Assembly: GCF_900141755.1 (NCBI RefSeq)
Contig: NZ_LT670844.1
Location: 1,550,001 to 1,614,000 of the forward strand
Length of the DNA: 64,000 nucleotides
Direction of reading: 5' to 3'
Source of the DNA: Bradyrhizobium lablabi
GTDB taxonomy: Bacteria > Pseudomonadota > Alphaproteobacteria > Rhizobiales > Xanthobacteraceae
The notes beneath the pieces are model-generated. The model made no database searches and was not told the DNA's origin. It worked only from the letters and a program-made list of their open reading frames with translations. Position 1 is the first letter of the stretch. Each line of letters starts with the position of its first letter. Both the position numbers and the translations under genes were made by a program. Below are positions 27,274-35,896 of this stretch, one piece after another.

Positions 27274-28782
27274 GTGCCGAAACCCTCTCTGCCAGTGCGC
27301 CTTGCTCTTCTGGTCGCAGGCACCACGCTGCCGCTGATTTTGTTTGCCGCCGGCATCGTCTTCAGTAACTACCAGCAGGAGCGCAGGAATGCATCGCAGC
27401 GCGTGCTCGAAACCGTGCGCAGCATTCGCCTAGTGCTCGACGCCGAGATGCAGCGCATGACCGGGGCACTGCAGGTGCTGGCGCTCACCGACCCGCTGCG
27501 CAACGGCGATTTCGCGGCGTTCCGCCGGATCGCGCGGGGTTTCCTCGACCAATATCGCGACGGCGGCGTCGTGCTGGTGGCGGACCGCGAAGGCCGTCAG
27601 CTGTTCTCGTCGGTCACGCCGGATATCAAGAACCTGCCCTTGCGCAACAACCGCGCTATCATTGAAAGGGTGTTCGCGACCAAACGGATGCAGTACTCGA
27701 ACCTGTTCGTCGGCGCGGTGAAGCAACAGCCGATCGTAACCGTCGAGGTGCCGGTGTTTCGCGAGGGCGAGGTGGTTTACGATATTTCGTTCAGCCCGCC
27801 GGTCGAGATCTTCCAGGGCATCATCAACAAACAGCGCCCGAGCGAAGACTGGACCATCTCGATCTTCGACGGCGAGGGTATCAGTTTCGCGCGCGCGCCG
27901 AATCCGCAGGAGACGATGGGCAAGCGCGCCACGCCTTCGCTGTATTCCGAGATGTTAAAATCTAACGAGGCGACACTGCAGGCGGTGTCGATGGAAGGCG
28001 TGCCGCTGATCACCAGCTTCGCGCGATCCTCGGTCACCGGCTGGACGGTTGCCGCCGGCATCCCCGAAGATTCCCTGGTCGGTCCGTTGTGGCGCAAGCT
28101 TGCGATCACCAGCGCGATCGGCGGCATCCTTTTGTTGACCGGCCTTGCCTTTGCGGTGCGGATGGCGACCACGATCGCCCGGGGCGAGATGCTGCACGGC
28201 CTGTTGGTCGAAGAGCTCAACCACCGCGTCAAGAACACGCTCGCCATCCTGCAGTCGATCGCGGTGCAGACCTTTCGCAGCGCCAGCCGCAGCGAGCGCG
28301 AGAAGTTCGAGGGCCGGCTCGGCGCGCTGGCGGAAGCACATAATCTCCTGAGCACGGAGAAGTGGCAGGGCTCCGAACTCAACGATCTGGTCGGGCGTGT
28401 GCTGCAGCCCTATCTGCTCAACAATCCGGAGCGGATAAAAATGTCCGGGCCGCACGTGCCGCTGTCGCCGCGGATCGCGGTGGTGCTGTCGATGATCCTG
28501 CATGAGATCGCGACCAACGCCGCCAAATATGGCGCGCTGTCGAATGACGGCGGCACCGTCACGCTGGATTGGGAAGTCACCACCGAAAACGCCGAGCCGC
28601 AATTGCGATTGATCTGGACCGAGACCGGCGGCCCGCCGGTCACGGCGCCGGTGCAGCGCGGCTTCGGATCGCGCTTGATCGAACGCAGCGCGCGCGACCA
28701 GCTCGGCGGCGAAGCTACCGTCGATTTCCTGCCCCGCGGCGTGGTCTATACGGTGAGCTGCTCGCTGGATGGCGAGCGGTAG
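27274..28782 (+). CDS. Membrane sensor histidine kinase, HisKA_2/HWE type
   Basis: Protein of about 502 residues: a first membrane helix (RLALLVAGTTLPLILFAAG), a periplasmic Cache-like sensor of about 240 residues, a second helix (AITSAIGGILLLTGLAF), then the kinase. The H-box is EELNHRVKNTLAILQSIAVQ, the N-box LHEIATNAAKYGALS, and the G-box is within GFGSRLIERS. These are the short-kinase signatures of HWE/HisKA_2 proteins. No response regulator is adjacent. The GTG at 27274 is chosen because it starts just before the first helix; a TTG at 27196 is an alternative. Confidence 0.85.
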   Translation: MPKPSLPVRLALLVAGTTLPLILFAAGIVFSNYQQERRNASQRVLETVRSIRLVLDAEMQRMTGALQVLALTDPLRNGDFAAFRRIARGFLDQYRDGGVVLVADREGRQLFSSVTPDIKNLPLRNNRAIIERVFATKRMQYSNLFVGAVKQQPIVTVEVPVFREGEVVYDISFSPPVEIFQGIINKQRPSEDWTISIFDGEGISFARAPNPQETMGKRATPSLYSEMLKSNEATLQAVSMEGVPLITSFARSSVTGWTVAAGIPEDSLVGPLWRKLAITSAIGGILLLTGLAFAVRMATTIARGEMLHGLLVEELNHRVKNTLAILQSIAVQTFRSASRSEREKFEGRLGALAEAHNLLSTEKWQGSELNDLVGRVLQPYLLNNPERIKMSGPHVPLSPRIAVVLSMILHEIATNAAKYGALSNDGGTVTLDWEVTTENAEPQLRLIWTETGGPPVTAPVQRGFGSRLIERSARDQLGGEATVDFLPRGVVYTVSCSLDGER

Positions 28783-28909
28783 GGCGGCGCGCGCCAATAT
28801 TGAGGCAGCTCACAGAGCCGTGTCCAGCCGGTGAAATGTTCCCACCCAACGTAATAGACGCGACTATGATCCGTATCTGCGGTAACAGACCCGCAACGGG
28901 GATATTTGC

Positions 28910-30961
28910 ATGCGCATCGGGATACGCGGCGCCGTATCAAGCCTGGTGCTGGCGTCGATCATCGCCAGCGCCGTCGGCGTGCATTTGTTGTGGTGGCGGA
29001 CCGCGCAGCAGATTAGCCAGACGCTGGCCGACACCATCAACGAGCAGATCGTCTCCGCGGTCGGCGACGAATTGCAGTCGATCACCACCGAGGCGCGGTC
29101 GTCGATGATCGCGGTGCGCACGCTGTTCGTCGAAAAGGTGCTCGACCCCGGCGATGCCAGGAAGCGCGAATTCGTGTTCCTTTCCCAATTGCGGGCGCAG
29201 CCGACCATTTCGTGGGTCGCGTTCGGATGGCCGGACGGATCGTTCTCCGCCGCCCACAAGCTCGGCGATTCCGCCATCGAAATGCTCGATATCGCCGGCC
29301 GCGAATCCAAGATGGCGCTCGACAGTTACGAGTTCGCGGGCACCGATATCAAGCTTGTGGATAGCCACTCCGAAGAGACAAAATATTCGGTCACCGACCA
29401 GGACTGGTATGACGGCGCCAACCGCTCCAGCGAAGAGCGCTGGTCGACGCTCAAAGCCCATCCCAATGGCGAGCGGCCCGCCGCCGCGCTCGCAATGGCG
29501 ATCGACATCGACGGCAAGCGCGCCGGCGTGCTCGCCATCATCATCGAGCTGACGCGGGTCTCGAACTTTCTGTCGCAACTTACTGTGGGGAAGTCCGCCG
29601 GCGCCTTCATCCTCGATCGCGACGGCACGGCGATCGCGTCGCCCGATCCCGACGCCGATGAGTTGACCGCGCTGAAAACCAACCACCCGCTGTTTCCGGT
29701 CGCGGTCGACGCCATTCGGCAGGCCGGCAGCGATTACGACACCGACAAGGGCCAAGAGTTTCGCACCCAGGTGATGCGCGAGGGCAAGGCCTATGAGGCG
29801 GTGCTGACCCCGATTTCGTTTCCCGGCTGGTCGCTGGTCACCGTCGTCCCGGAGTCGGAATTTCTGGGGCCAGTACAGACGACGATCCGCAAATTGCTGA
29901 TCGGGCTTGCGGTCGTGATCGTGTTCGCAGGCGCGTTGTCGGCATGGCTGGCGCAGCGTTTGATCGCGCGGCCGCTGATCAAGGTCGTCAACGAGATCCG
30001 GCATGTCGAGCGTTTCGACCTTGAGAAGGTCGAGCGGCATTCGTCGCAACTGACCGAGATCGAGAATCTTTCCGGCGCGATCGCGGATATGGCGCTCGGG
30101 CTCGCGGCGTTTCGAAAATACATTCCGGCCGATTTGGTGCGGCTCTTGATCAGCGACGGCAACGGCGCCCGCCTCGGCGGCGCGGTGCGGCCGATGAGTG
30201 TGATGTTTGTCGACCTCGCAGGCTTCACCGGACTGTCGGAGCGATTGGGCGAAGGGATCATCCCGCTATTGTCGCGCTATTTCGATGCGGTATCGGGCGA
30301 GGTTCAACGCCACGGCGGCACCATCGACAAATTCATCGGCGATGCGGTGATGGCGTTCTGGGGCGCGCCGCAAACAAACCCCGACCACGCGATCGACTGC
30401 TGCCGGGCGGCGCTTTCCTGCCAGCGCGCGGTCCGCGAGCTCGGCCTCGTCGACGACCAGGGGGGCGGCTTAAAAATCCGCATCGGCATCAATTCCGGCG
30501 ACATGCTGGTCGGCAATATCGGATCGGAAGTTCGATTGAATTACACCGTCATCGGCGACGCGGTAAACGTCGCAAGCCGCCTCGAGGGCACCAACAAGCT
30601 CTACGGAACGCAAATCATCATCGGCCCGGAAACCCGCAGGCTCGCGGGCGAGCGCATCGTCGTTCGCGAACTGGATCGGCTCGCGGTCTATGGGCGGGCC
30701 GGCGGCCTGGAAATTTTCGAACTTTTGGGCATGGCCGGCGAATGTATGGACGCATCTGGCTGGGTCGAATGCTACGCCGCGGGCCTCGTGTCCTATCGCG
30801 CGCGGGATTTTGCCGCGGCGATCCGGCACTTCGAGCAGGCGATAAGTCTTCGCGGTGAGGATCGGGCGTCGTCGATGATGATCGAACGCTGCCGACAGGC
30901 GCTGGATGCTCCGGCCGGCGCCGAGTGGGACGACGTGACGGTCGCGCAGACGAAGTATTAG
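28910..30961 (+). CDS. Class III adenylate/guanylate cyclase with periplasmic sensor and HAMP
   Basis: Protein of 683 residues. A membrane helix near residue 10-25, a double-Cache-like periplasmic domain, a second helix (LIGLAVVIVFAGALSAWL), a HAMP-like segment, then a cyclase domain. Metal-binding Asp residues are in MFVDLAGFT and KFIGDAVMAFWG. A conserved nucleotide-binding stretch reads YTVIGDAVNVASRLE. The tail after the cyclase looks helical. It would make cAMP (or cGMP) in response to an external ligand. It lies 127 bases after the histidine kinase, so the two signalling genes may share inputs. Confidence 0.9.
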   Translation: MRIGIRGAVSSLVLASIIASAVGVHLLWWRTAQQISQTLADTINEQIVSAVGDELQSITTEARSSMIAVRTLFVEKVLDPGDARKREFVFLSQLRAQPTISWVAFGWPDGSFSAAHKLGDSAIEMLDIAGRESKMALDSYEFAGTDIKLVDSHSEETKYSVTDQDWYDGANRSSEERWSTLKAHPNGERPAAALAMAIDIDGKRAGVLAIIIELTRVSNFLSQLTVGKSAGAFILDRDGTAIASPDPDADELTALKTNHPLFPVAVDAIRQAGSDYDTDKGQEFRTQVMREGKAYEAVLTPISFPGWSLVTVVPESEFLGPVQTTIRKLLIGLAVVIVFAGALSAWLAQRLIARPLIKVVNEIRHVERFDLEKVERHSSQLTEIENLSGAIADMALGLAAFRKYIPADLVRLLISDGNGARLGGAVRPMSVMFVDLAGFTGLSERLGEGIIPLLSRYFDAVSGEVQRHGGTIDKFIGDAVMAFWGAPQTNPDHAIDCCRAALSCQRAVRELGLVDDQGGGLKIRIGINSGDMLVGNIGSEVRLNYTVIGDAVNVASRLEGTNKLYGTQIIIGPETRRLAGERIVVRELDRLAVYGRAGGLEIFELLGMAGECMDASGWVECYAAGLVSYRARDFAAAIRHFEQAISLRGEDRASSMMIERCRQALDAPAGAEWDDVTVAQTKY

Positions 30962-30991
30962 AGAATGATCCGGCTCAGTTCACCCATTTCC

Positions 30992-31084
30992 TCGTCATGG
31001 CCCGGGCTTGTCCCGGCCATCCACGTCTTTCTTGCGGCGATATTGGCAAGACGTGGATGCCCGGGACAAGCCCGGGCATGACGA
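30992..31084. repeat. Inverted repeat, CGTCATGCCCGGGCTTGTCC family
   Basis: Arms begin TCGTCATGGCCCGGGCTTG and end CAAGCCCGGGCATGACGA, with inner CCACGTCT/AGACGTGG arms. A second copy is at 54144-54233. It separates the convergent cyclase and peptidase genes. Confidence 0.85.
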
Positions 31085-31108
31085 ACTCTGATATTTCCGG
31101 ACTTCGTT

Positions 31109-32110
31109 TTACTTAGCCCGCGCTTGCGTAATCGCGGCGCGGATCGCCGCGAGCGGTGCGGTGTCGTCGAAGACAAGACTGCCGTTTTGAATACCTAATC
31201 CCAAATCCCGCCACAGCGCGTCGAGATCGGGTGTCACGGGTTTGGCGCCCCACTCGTTGTGAAGACGCGTGAGCACTTGCAGCCCGACCGCCTTGTCGGC
31301 GGTTGCCAGAATACGTTCGATCGGCCAATCGACCTCATGATTGCCGCCGGCCGCGATCACGCCGCGCATGGCATCCTGCAGCCCCAGCCGGTTGCCGGTG
31401 GCCTTGCGAATTTCGACGTCCGCCATCAGGCAAAACATCGCGCCGCCCCAGTATTTACGGCCCCAGGTGTCGGAGATGTCGAGGCCCTCATCGCCGGCCT
31501 GCGGCAGGCCCTTCGGCATGTCGCGCATCATCGCCTGCCAGATTTCGCTCGCGGTCAAGTCTCCGGCCTGCACCCGCGCGATCGGCTCGACATAGACGGC
31601 GAGCCCCTCGGACAGCCAGTTGTAGCGCTCCTCCATGTCTGGAAGCGCGAGATGCACCATCTCGTGGACCAGCACCCAGTCGTTGCGCAGATCGTCGGCG
31701 CTGGACTCGCGGCCCAGCAGCACGCGAATGGCGGCGCCGCGATAGCCCCAGGTGGTGCCGCCGCGAACGCGCGGCCCATCGACCGGCACCAGCAGCAGCT
31801 TTACGGAGTTAACGGGAAATCTTCCGTAATAGGTCGAGACCGCCTTGGCCGATGTTTTGACCCAGTCCAGGATTTTTTCTTTCGGCAGCACGACTTCGCC
31901 GGGGGCAAACGCCACGTGAATCGCGCCGCCGGGAACCTCGATGTCGGTCTTGGGAAGCCGGTCGAATGCGTCATAGGGCATGCGACTGCCCCGCGCCAAT
32001 TCCGATTGTGCTTCCGCCCGCAAGCCGAACGCCGCGAGGAAGGCCAGCGTCAAGACGGCGCATGAGGCGGCGCATGCGACGATCCCGCGAAATCCTGCTG
32101 TCGTTTTCAT
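31109..32110 (-). CDS. Exported gluzincin-type metallopeptidase (HExxH), uncharacterised
   Basis: Protein of 333 residues with an N-terminal signal peptide ending near LRAEAQS. The zinc motif is HEMVH (H149, E150, H153) and the third ligand is E168 in NWLSEGLAVYVEP. That is the 'MA-like' gluzincin arrangement. It is last in the minus-strand run that starts with the bufferin-like genes and overlaps the creatininase-family gene by 4 bases. It could trim the exported peptides in the periplasm; this is inference from position. The family itself is poorly characterised. Confidence 0.8.
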   Translation of the reverse strand: MKTTAGFRGIVACAASCAVLTLAFLAAFGLRAEAQSELARGSRMPYDAFDRLPKTDIEVPGGAIHVAFAPGEVVLPKEKILDWVKTSAKAVSTYYGRFPVNSVKLLLVPVDGPRVRGGTTWGYRGAAIRVLLGRESSADDLRNDWVLVHEMVHLALPDMEERYNWLSEGLAVYVEPIARVQAGDLTASEIWQAMMRDMPKGLPQAGDEGLDISDTWGRKYWGGAMFCLMADVEIRKATGNRLGLQDAMRGVIAAGGNHEVDWPIERILATADKAVGLQVLTRLHNEWGAKPVTPDLDALWRDLGLGIQNGSLVFDDTAPLAAIRAAITQARAK

Positions 32111-32892
32111 GTCGATGCGCTTCGATGCGTGGTCTCGCCCGATTTGTCCTTCTCAGCGAGAAACGCAGCAGCCGTCTCGGCCAGATCCTCGACGATGGCG
32201 GCGAGCAGCAGTTCGCCTTTCGCAGGCGTCGCCAAGGTCGGATCGCCGTAGCTGCCGGAGCGGCTGTAATTCGGCGAGCTTTTATCGGTCGGCGTCAGGG
32301 GTTCGGGCGTCTCATGTTGCAAAGCGGGGCTCGCCTCGGCGCGCGACATGTCGACCAGATCGGGGGCGAGCGCCAGCATCACCGACGTTTCGAGTTCGTC
32401 GGCGTGGCTGCCATGGCTTTGCTCGGCAAGTTTTTGGGCGGCGCGGCGAAAACGCGGTCCGTCGTAAGCTCCAAGATGCAGCGCGTCGTGGCTCTTGAGA
32501 CGCGCCAGCGCGCGATCGACCGGCGCCATCGTGCTGATCCCGGTATCGAGCACGAACAAAGCGCGGCAACCGAAGCCAAGGATGTCCGTCGCAATCTCGG
32601 CAATGGTGGCCTCGAATACCGGCGCGGACAGTCCGCTGCTGCCGGCATATTCGGCAAAGGCCGGATAGTATCCATAAACCACCGTCGGCCAGATCAGCGC
32701 GTCGATGCGATCCGCTAGCCGTGCGGCGAGCCACTCGGCCTGGATGCGGTCGGTATTCATGGGCAGATGAAAGCCGTGCTGTTTGGCCGCCGCGCCGATC
32801 GGCAGGATAGCGGCGGCGCCGTCATCGATGCGCCGCGCGACCGCGTCCCAGGTCAATCGTTCGATGAAATTGCGGCCAGTGTTCGCATCCAT
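32107..32892 (-). CDS. Creatininase family hydrolase
   Basis: Protein of 261 residues with the creatininase fold: ILPIGAAAKQHGFHLPMNTD, where H39 and D48 match metal ligands, and HADELETS (H163, E166). The Glu normally before QHG is a Lys (K37). The family includes MftE, which cleaves the precursor peptide in mycofactocin synthesis, so a peptidase role on the nearby Cys-rich peptides is conceivable. It starts at the ATG 32892 with GAGGG upstream; a TTG at 32907 would overlap the upstream stop. It overlaps the downstream peptidase gene. Confidence 0.85.
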   Translation of the reverse strand: MDANTGRNFIERLTWDAVARRIDDGAAAILPIGAAAKQHGFHLPMNTDRIQAEWLAARLADRIDALIWPTVVYGYYPAFAEYAGSSGLSAPVFEATIAEIATDILGFGCRALFVLDTGISTMAPVDRALARLKSHDALHLGAYDGPRFRRAAQKLAEQSHGSHADELETSVMLALAPDLVDMSRAEASPALQHETPEPLTPTDKSSPNYSRSGSYGDPTLATPAKGELLLAAIVEDLAETAAAFLAEKDKSGETTHRSAST

Positions 32893-32903
32893 CGACCCGG
32901 CCC

Positions 32904-33689
32904 TCAAGCGCCGCCGGAAACGCCCGTCAACAGTCCGGCCGTGATCCAGCCGTGCAGATAGCCCGCGCCGCGCGCCGCAGCAGCATCGGGATCGTCATAG
33001 GTCGCGAGCATCGAACAGAGCACGCCGAACGGAATGCCGCTCGCCGCCTCGTCCCACATCATCGCCTCCTCCGTTGCCAATTCGCGGAACATCGGCGTCA
33101 CATCCTGGCGCCAGATCAGCAGACGACACGGCTGTTCCAGCGCAACCGCATCCGGCGGGGTCTCGTCGTTCTTGAGCGCAAGCCAGATCGCCGACGCATT
33201 GGTCGAGACGTCAAGCCTGAGAGCACTGGGATGAGGCTGGAAGGTAAGACCGGCCCACGCCTCCGGCGCAAAGCCGGCCATATCCGCGAGACCAATCACC
33301 GGCGCGTCCCTGGCATCGAACGCGTCGTTGAGCACCTTTTCAAGGGCTGCGAGACCGGACAGCACCGGATAGTCGCGGTAACGCTCGGCCGATTTCAGGA
33401 AATCCGGAAGGTTTTTGGAAAACCAGCGCAGGTTCGGATGTTGCGACGGATGGGCGGCAACGTAAGCATGCCCCATCGCATCGAACATTTCGTCGCCGAG
33501 ATAGAGGTGCAGCATCTCGTGTTCGTTGCGCATGGCCTCGACCAGCCGCGAGCCATAGGCATGTCGGTAGACGCCGTACAAAACCTCGCGCTTTTCCTTG
33601 GGGCTGTCGAGTATTTCGGCCAGCACCGCATCGTCGCCGCTTAGGATGCCGCGCTGAAAGGCGCTCTGCTGCCTGGCAAAATCGCTCAT
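32904..33689 (-). CDS. bufC: DUF2063 (BufC-type) partner of the DUF692 oxygenase
   Basis: Protein of 261 residues of the DUF2063 'putative DNA-binding' family, now known mainly as the partner of DUF692 oxygenases in RiPP clusters. The N-terminal helical part (QQSAFQRGILSGDD, VLYGVYRHAYGSRL) is the conserved domain. The role proposed for the family is to bind the precursor peptide and help the oxygenase act on it. It overlaps bufB by ATGA, which fits a 1:1 complex. It is assigned as bufC from family and gene order, not from experiment. Confidence 0.85.
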   Translation of the reverse strand: MSDFARQQSAFQRGILSGDDAVLAEILDSPKEKREVLYGVYRHAYGSRLVEAMRNEHEMLHLYLGDEMFDAMGHAYVAAHPSQHPNLRWFSKNLPDFLKSAERYRDYPVLSGLAALEKVLNDAFDARDAPVIGLADMAGFAPEAWAGLTFQPHPSALRLDVSTNASAIWLALKNDETPPDAVALEQPCRLLIWRQDVTPMFRELATEEAMMWDEAASGIPFGVLCSMLATYDDPDAAAARGAGYLHGWITAGLLTGVSGGA

Positions 33690-34594
33690 CCGGCTTGCCG
33701 GATCAGCGGCGGCAAAACCTGCTCCGCGATTTGGCGGGTCCGATTGACTTCGACGATCAATTCATCGAGCGGGGGAATGTTGTCGTCGCGCTCGATCATG
33801 GTCGAGACGCGGCCGAAGCGTTTCAGGGCGGCGATGTAAAGCTCCCAGACATCCTCGCACACCGGATGATCGTGGGTGTCGATGATGTGGGTGCCCATAT
33901 GGCTGTGCCCGGCCATGTGAAACTGCACCACGCGGTCGGCGGGGATGCCTTCGAGGAAGGTGAGCGGATCGTAGCCGTGGTTGAAGGCGCTGACATAGAC
34001 ATTGTTGACGTCGAACAGCAGCCAGCATCCGGAGCGGCGCGAGAGTTCGCTCAAGAACTCCCACTCCGTCATTTCGGAATTGTTGAACTGCAGATAGGTC
34101 GAGACATTCTCCAGCACGATGGCGCGGCCGAGATAATCCTGCACCAGTTGCACGCGGCTGACGACGTGATCGAGCGCTTCACTGGTGTAGGGGATCGGCA
34201 GCAGGTCGTGCAGGTTCTTGCCGTGCACCCCGGTCCAGCACAGGTGATCGGAGATCCATCGCGGCTCGACGTGCCGGGCGAGCTCGCGCAGCTCGTGCAG
34301 ATATTCGAAATTCGGCGGCGCGGTCGATGCGATCGACAGCGAGACGCCGTGCATCACCACCGGATAGCGCGCGCGGATCCGCTCGAGCATGCGCAGCGGC
34401 TGGCCGCCCGGCAGCATGTAGTTCTCGCTGATGACCTCGAACCAGTCGATCGGCGGATTGCCGTTCAGGATTTCATCGTAGTGCTGGGCGCGCAGGCCCA
34501 AGCCAAATCCAAGGAACGGCGGTTTGGCGGACGGCATCTGACGTCCCCCAAGCGCTGCCGCAGATGAATTTGGCAATTGACTTGCGACGTTCAT
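33686..34594 (-). CDS. bufB: DUF692 multinuclear non-haem iron oxygenase (MNIO, BufB-type)
   Basis: Protein of 302 residues, the usual length of DUF692 (MbnB/BufB/TglH) TIM-barrel enzymes. Predicted iron ligands are visible: H82 in MHGVSLS, D116/H117 in ISDHLCW, E162 in VLENVS, D195/N198 in LFDVNNVY, H226/H230 in QFHMAGH, D239 and H243 in IDTHDH, E268 in MIERDD. Such enzymes convert peptide cysteines to oxazolone/thioamide or thiooxazole groups with O2. With two Cys-rich exported peptides just upstream and DUF2063 overlapping downstream, it is the modification enzyme of a bufferin-type RiPP locus. Confidence 0.9.
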   Translation of the reverse strand: MNVASQLPNSSAAALGGRQMPSAKPPFLGFGLGLRAQHYDEILNGNPPIDWFEVISENYMLPGGQPLRMLERIRARYPVVMHGVSLSIASTAPPNFEYLHELRELARHVEPRWISDHLCWTGVHGKNLHDLLPIPYTSEALDHVVSRVQLVQDYLGRAIVLENVSTYLQFNNSEMTEWEFLSELSRRSGCWLLFDVNNVYVSAFNHGYDPLTFLEGIPADRVVQFHMAGHSHMGTHIIDTHDHPVCEDVWELYIAALKRFGRVSTMIERDDNIPPLDELIVEVNRTRQIAEQVLPPLIRQAG

Positions 34595-34682
34595 GCTGCC
34601 TCCGCACTCGACCGGCCGACAAGGCCGGCTTCAACATTCTGATGGACCGACGCCGGCACGCGCGGGCGATCTTACCATGAAA

Positions 34683-34710
34683 GGCGGGCCCGGCCTACGC
34701 CGGGCCCGCC
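34683..34710 (-). terminator. 12-bp perfect hairpin between precursor gene 1 and bufB
   Basis: GGCGGGCCCGGC (34683-34694) and GCCGGGCCCGCC (34699-34710) pair perfectly across CTAC. On the minus strand TTTCATGG follows. It lies about 20 bases past the precursor stop. It is well placed to attenuate transcription, making precursor exceed enzyme. Confidence 0.7.
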
Positions 34711-34731
34711 AGCTTCCTGAGCCCGCCGGAA

Positions 34732-34986
34732 TTAGCCCGGCTGGAATTTGCCCTTGGCCGCGGCGCACGCTTCCTTGCTCATCGAGGCAAAGCCCTGGCC
34801 CTTGCAGGCGTTCGCGCCCGGACCGGGCGACTTGCCGCCCTTGCAGGCGCTCTGGCCCTTGCAGGCGTTGGCACCCATGCAATGACCGTCCGCGGCCTGC
34901 GCAACGGTCGAGATGGTCATACCCGCCAGGAACAGCGTGGCGGCAGCGGCGGCAATAGCGGCTCCGGAATTAGAAGCAATCTTCAT
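34732..34986 (-). CDS. bufA: Bufferin-like RiPP precursor peptide 1 (Cys-rich, exported)
   Basis: Precursor of 84 residues. The N-terminal 31 residues are a Sec signal peptide (AAIAAAAATLFLAGMTIS, cleavage after AQA). The mature part has five cysteines (C36, C42, C48, C61, C74) in repeated ACKG blocks and ends KGKFQPG. It aligns with the second precursor except that a Cys-containing segment is replaced by GGKSPGPG. Start is the ATG at 34986 with GGGAGG seven bases upstream; an ATG at 34992 directly abuts the ribosome site. It matches the CKGQ-rich class of bufferin precursors. Assigned as bufA by similarity and neighbours; the modified residues are unknown. Confidence 0.83.
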   Translation of the reverse strand: MKIASNSGAAIAAAAATLFLAGMTISTVAQAADGHCMGANACKGQSACKGGKSPGPGANACKGQGFASMSKEACAAAKGKFQPG

Positions 34987-35071
34987 GAGCATTCCTCCCA
35001 TTGGGTTGTGGCTGAGGATGCATCGACTGCAAGCCGACAGGATTCCCGACAGACAGAGGCGCACCCAGCGA

Positions 35072-35100
35072 TAGCTACGTCCAAGATCGGTTTTCGTTAC
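35072..35100 (-). promoter_or_regulatory. ECF-sigma-like promoter of precursor gene 1
   Basis: GTAAC (96-100 of this line, 35096-35100) is followed after 16 bases by CGTAGCTA (35072-35079). The AAC -35 and CGT -10 cores are typical of extracytoplasmic-function sigma factors. The same element precedes precursor gene 2. It predicts an 80-base leader. Confidence 0.6.
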
Positions 35101-35207
35101 TCCGCCGATCAAATTTATTTTTTCGGCACGATGATACGTAAAATGCGAAACATCCGTCATGCCACGGCAACATCCCGCCGTTCCGGATCATGGTCATTGC
35201 AGCGGAT

Positions 35208-35234
35208 GAGAGCCCGGCATCGCCGGGCCCTCTC
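35208..35234 (-). terminator. Hairpin after precursor gene 2
   Basis: GAGAG and CCCGGC pair with GCCGGG and CTCTC around ATC, with a 2-base bulge. It begins 19 bases past the stop at 35253 and lies before the promoter of precursor gene 1. No U-run follows. Confidence 0.5.
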
Positions 35235-35252
35235 CGCGTCGAGACGAATGGA

Positions 35253-35516
35253 TCAGGACTTGACGAACTTGCCACCGACGTTCTCGCACCTCTTGTCGGA
35301 CATCTTGGAGAAGCCCAGGCCCTTGCAGGCATTCAGACCCTTGCAGGAGTTCGAAGCGCTCTTGCAGGCGCTCTGGCCCTTGCAGGCGTTGGCGCCGAAG
35401 CACTGTCCGCTGGCGGCATTGGCCGGGCTCGACAGCGTCGAAACCGTAGCGCCGGCGAGAAACAGCGTCGCAGCGGCGGCCGCGAGGGTAGCACCGGACT
35501 TGGAATCCAACTTCAT
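35253..35516 (-). CDS. bufA: Bufferin-like RiPP precursor peptide 2 (Cys-rich, exported)
   Basis: Precursor of 87 residues with a signal peptide cleaved after PANA (about residue 34). The mature part has six cysteines (C39, C45, C51, C58, C64, C77) in GANACKGQSACK, NSCKG and NACKGLGF blocks, ending KFVKS. It is a paralogue of the 84-residue precursor downstream. Start ATG at 35516 has GAGGAG six bases upstream. It has its own ECF-like promoter and a downstream hairpin. Known bufferins are exported, iron-oxygenase-modified peptides that bind copper; copper binding here is inference. Confidence 0.85.
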   Translation of the reverse strand: MKLDSKSGATLAAAAATLFLAGATVSTLSSPANAASGQCFGANACKGQSACKSASNSCKGLNACKGLGFSKMSDKRCENVGGKFVKS

Positions 35517-35658
35517 GACGATCTCCTCGATGATTGTTTGACGACAAAATGTGACGTCATGCGCATCCAGTGCAGGACCGCACAACGAACGGAAGTATTG
35601 GATGCCCACCCATCCGCGGTGCCTCGCAGGCCCCCGCGATCTGATATTCATCCAGAGC

Positions 35659-35688
35659 TAGCTACGGGGCATCAGGTGATTTGGTTAC
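35659..35688 (-). promoter_or_regulatory. ECF-sigma-like promoter of precursor gene 2
   Basis: GTAACC (35683-35688) and CGTAGCTA (35659-35666) are separated by 16 bases. The element closely resembles the Caulobacter SigF-type sequence (GTAACC, about 16 nt, CGAA), which controls bufferin genes there. It would give a leader of about 135 bases. The rest of the 35517-35896 gap shows no gene; an A/T-rich patch lies just upstream at 35700-35720. Confidence 0.65.
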
Positions 35689-35896
35689 AGCAGTTTCAAA
35701 AGAAAATTTTCTTTTTTGCATATTGGACATCCCGTCCATGTCTAACCCCGGCCTGGGAAGAGTATTTCATTGCGTGCCGCCAGCACGCCGGCGCGGCCTT
35801 ATGAGCTTAAGAAAGCGTGATGCTTCAAACGATTAGACCGGATGCCAGGCGATCTCATTGCGCTGCACAAGCGGAATCCGTCTCAAGCGCGTCGCA

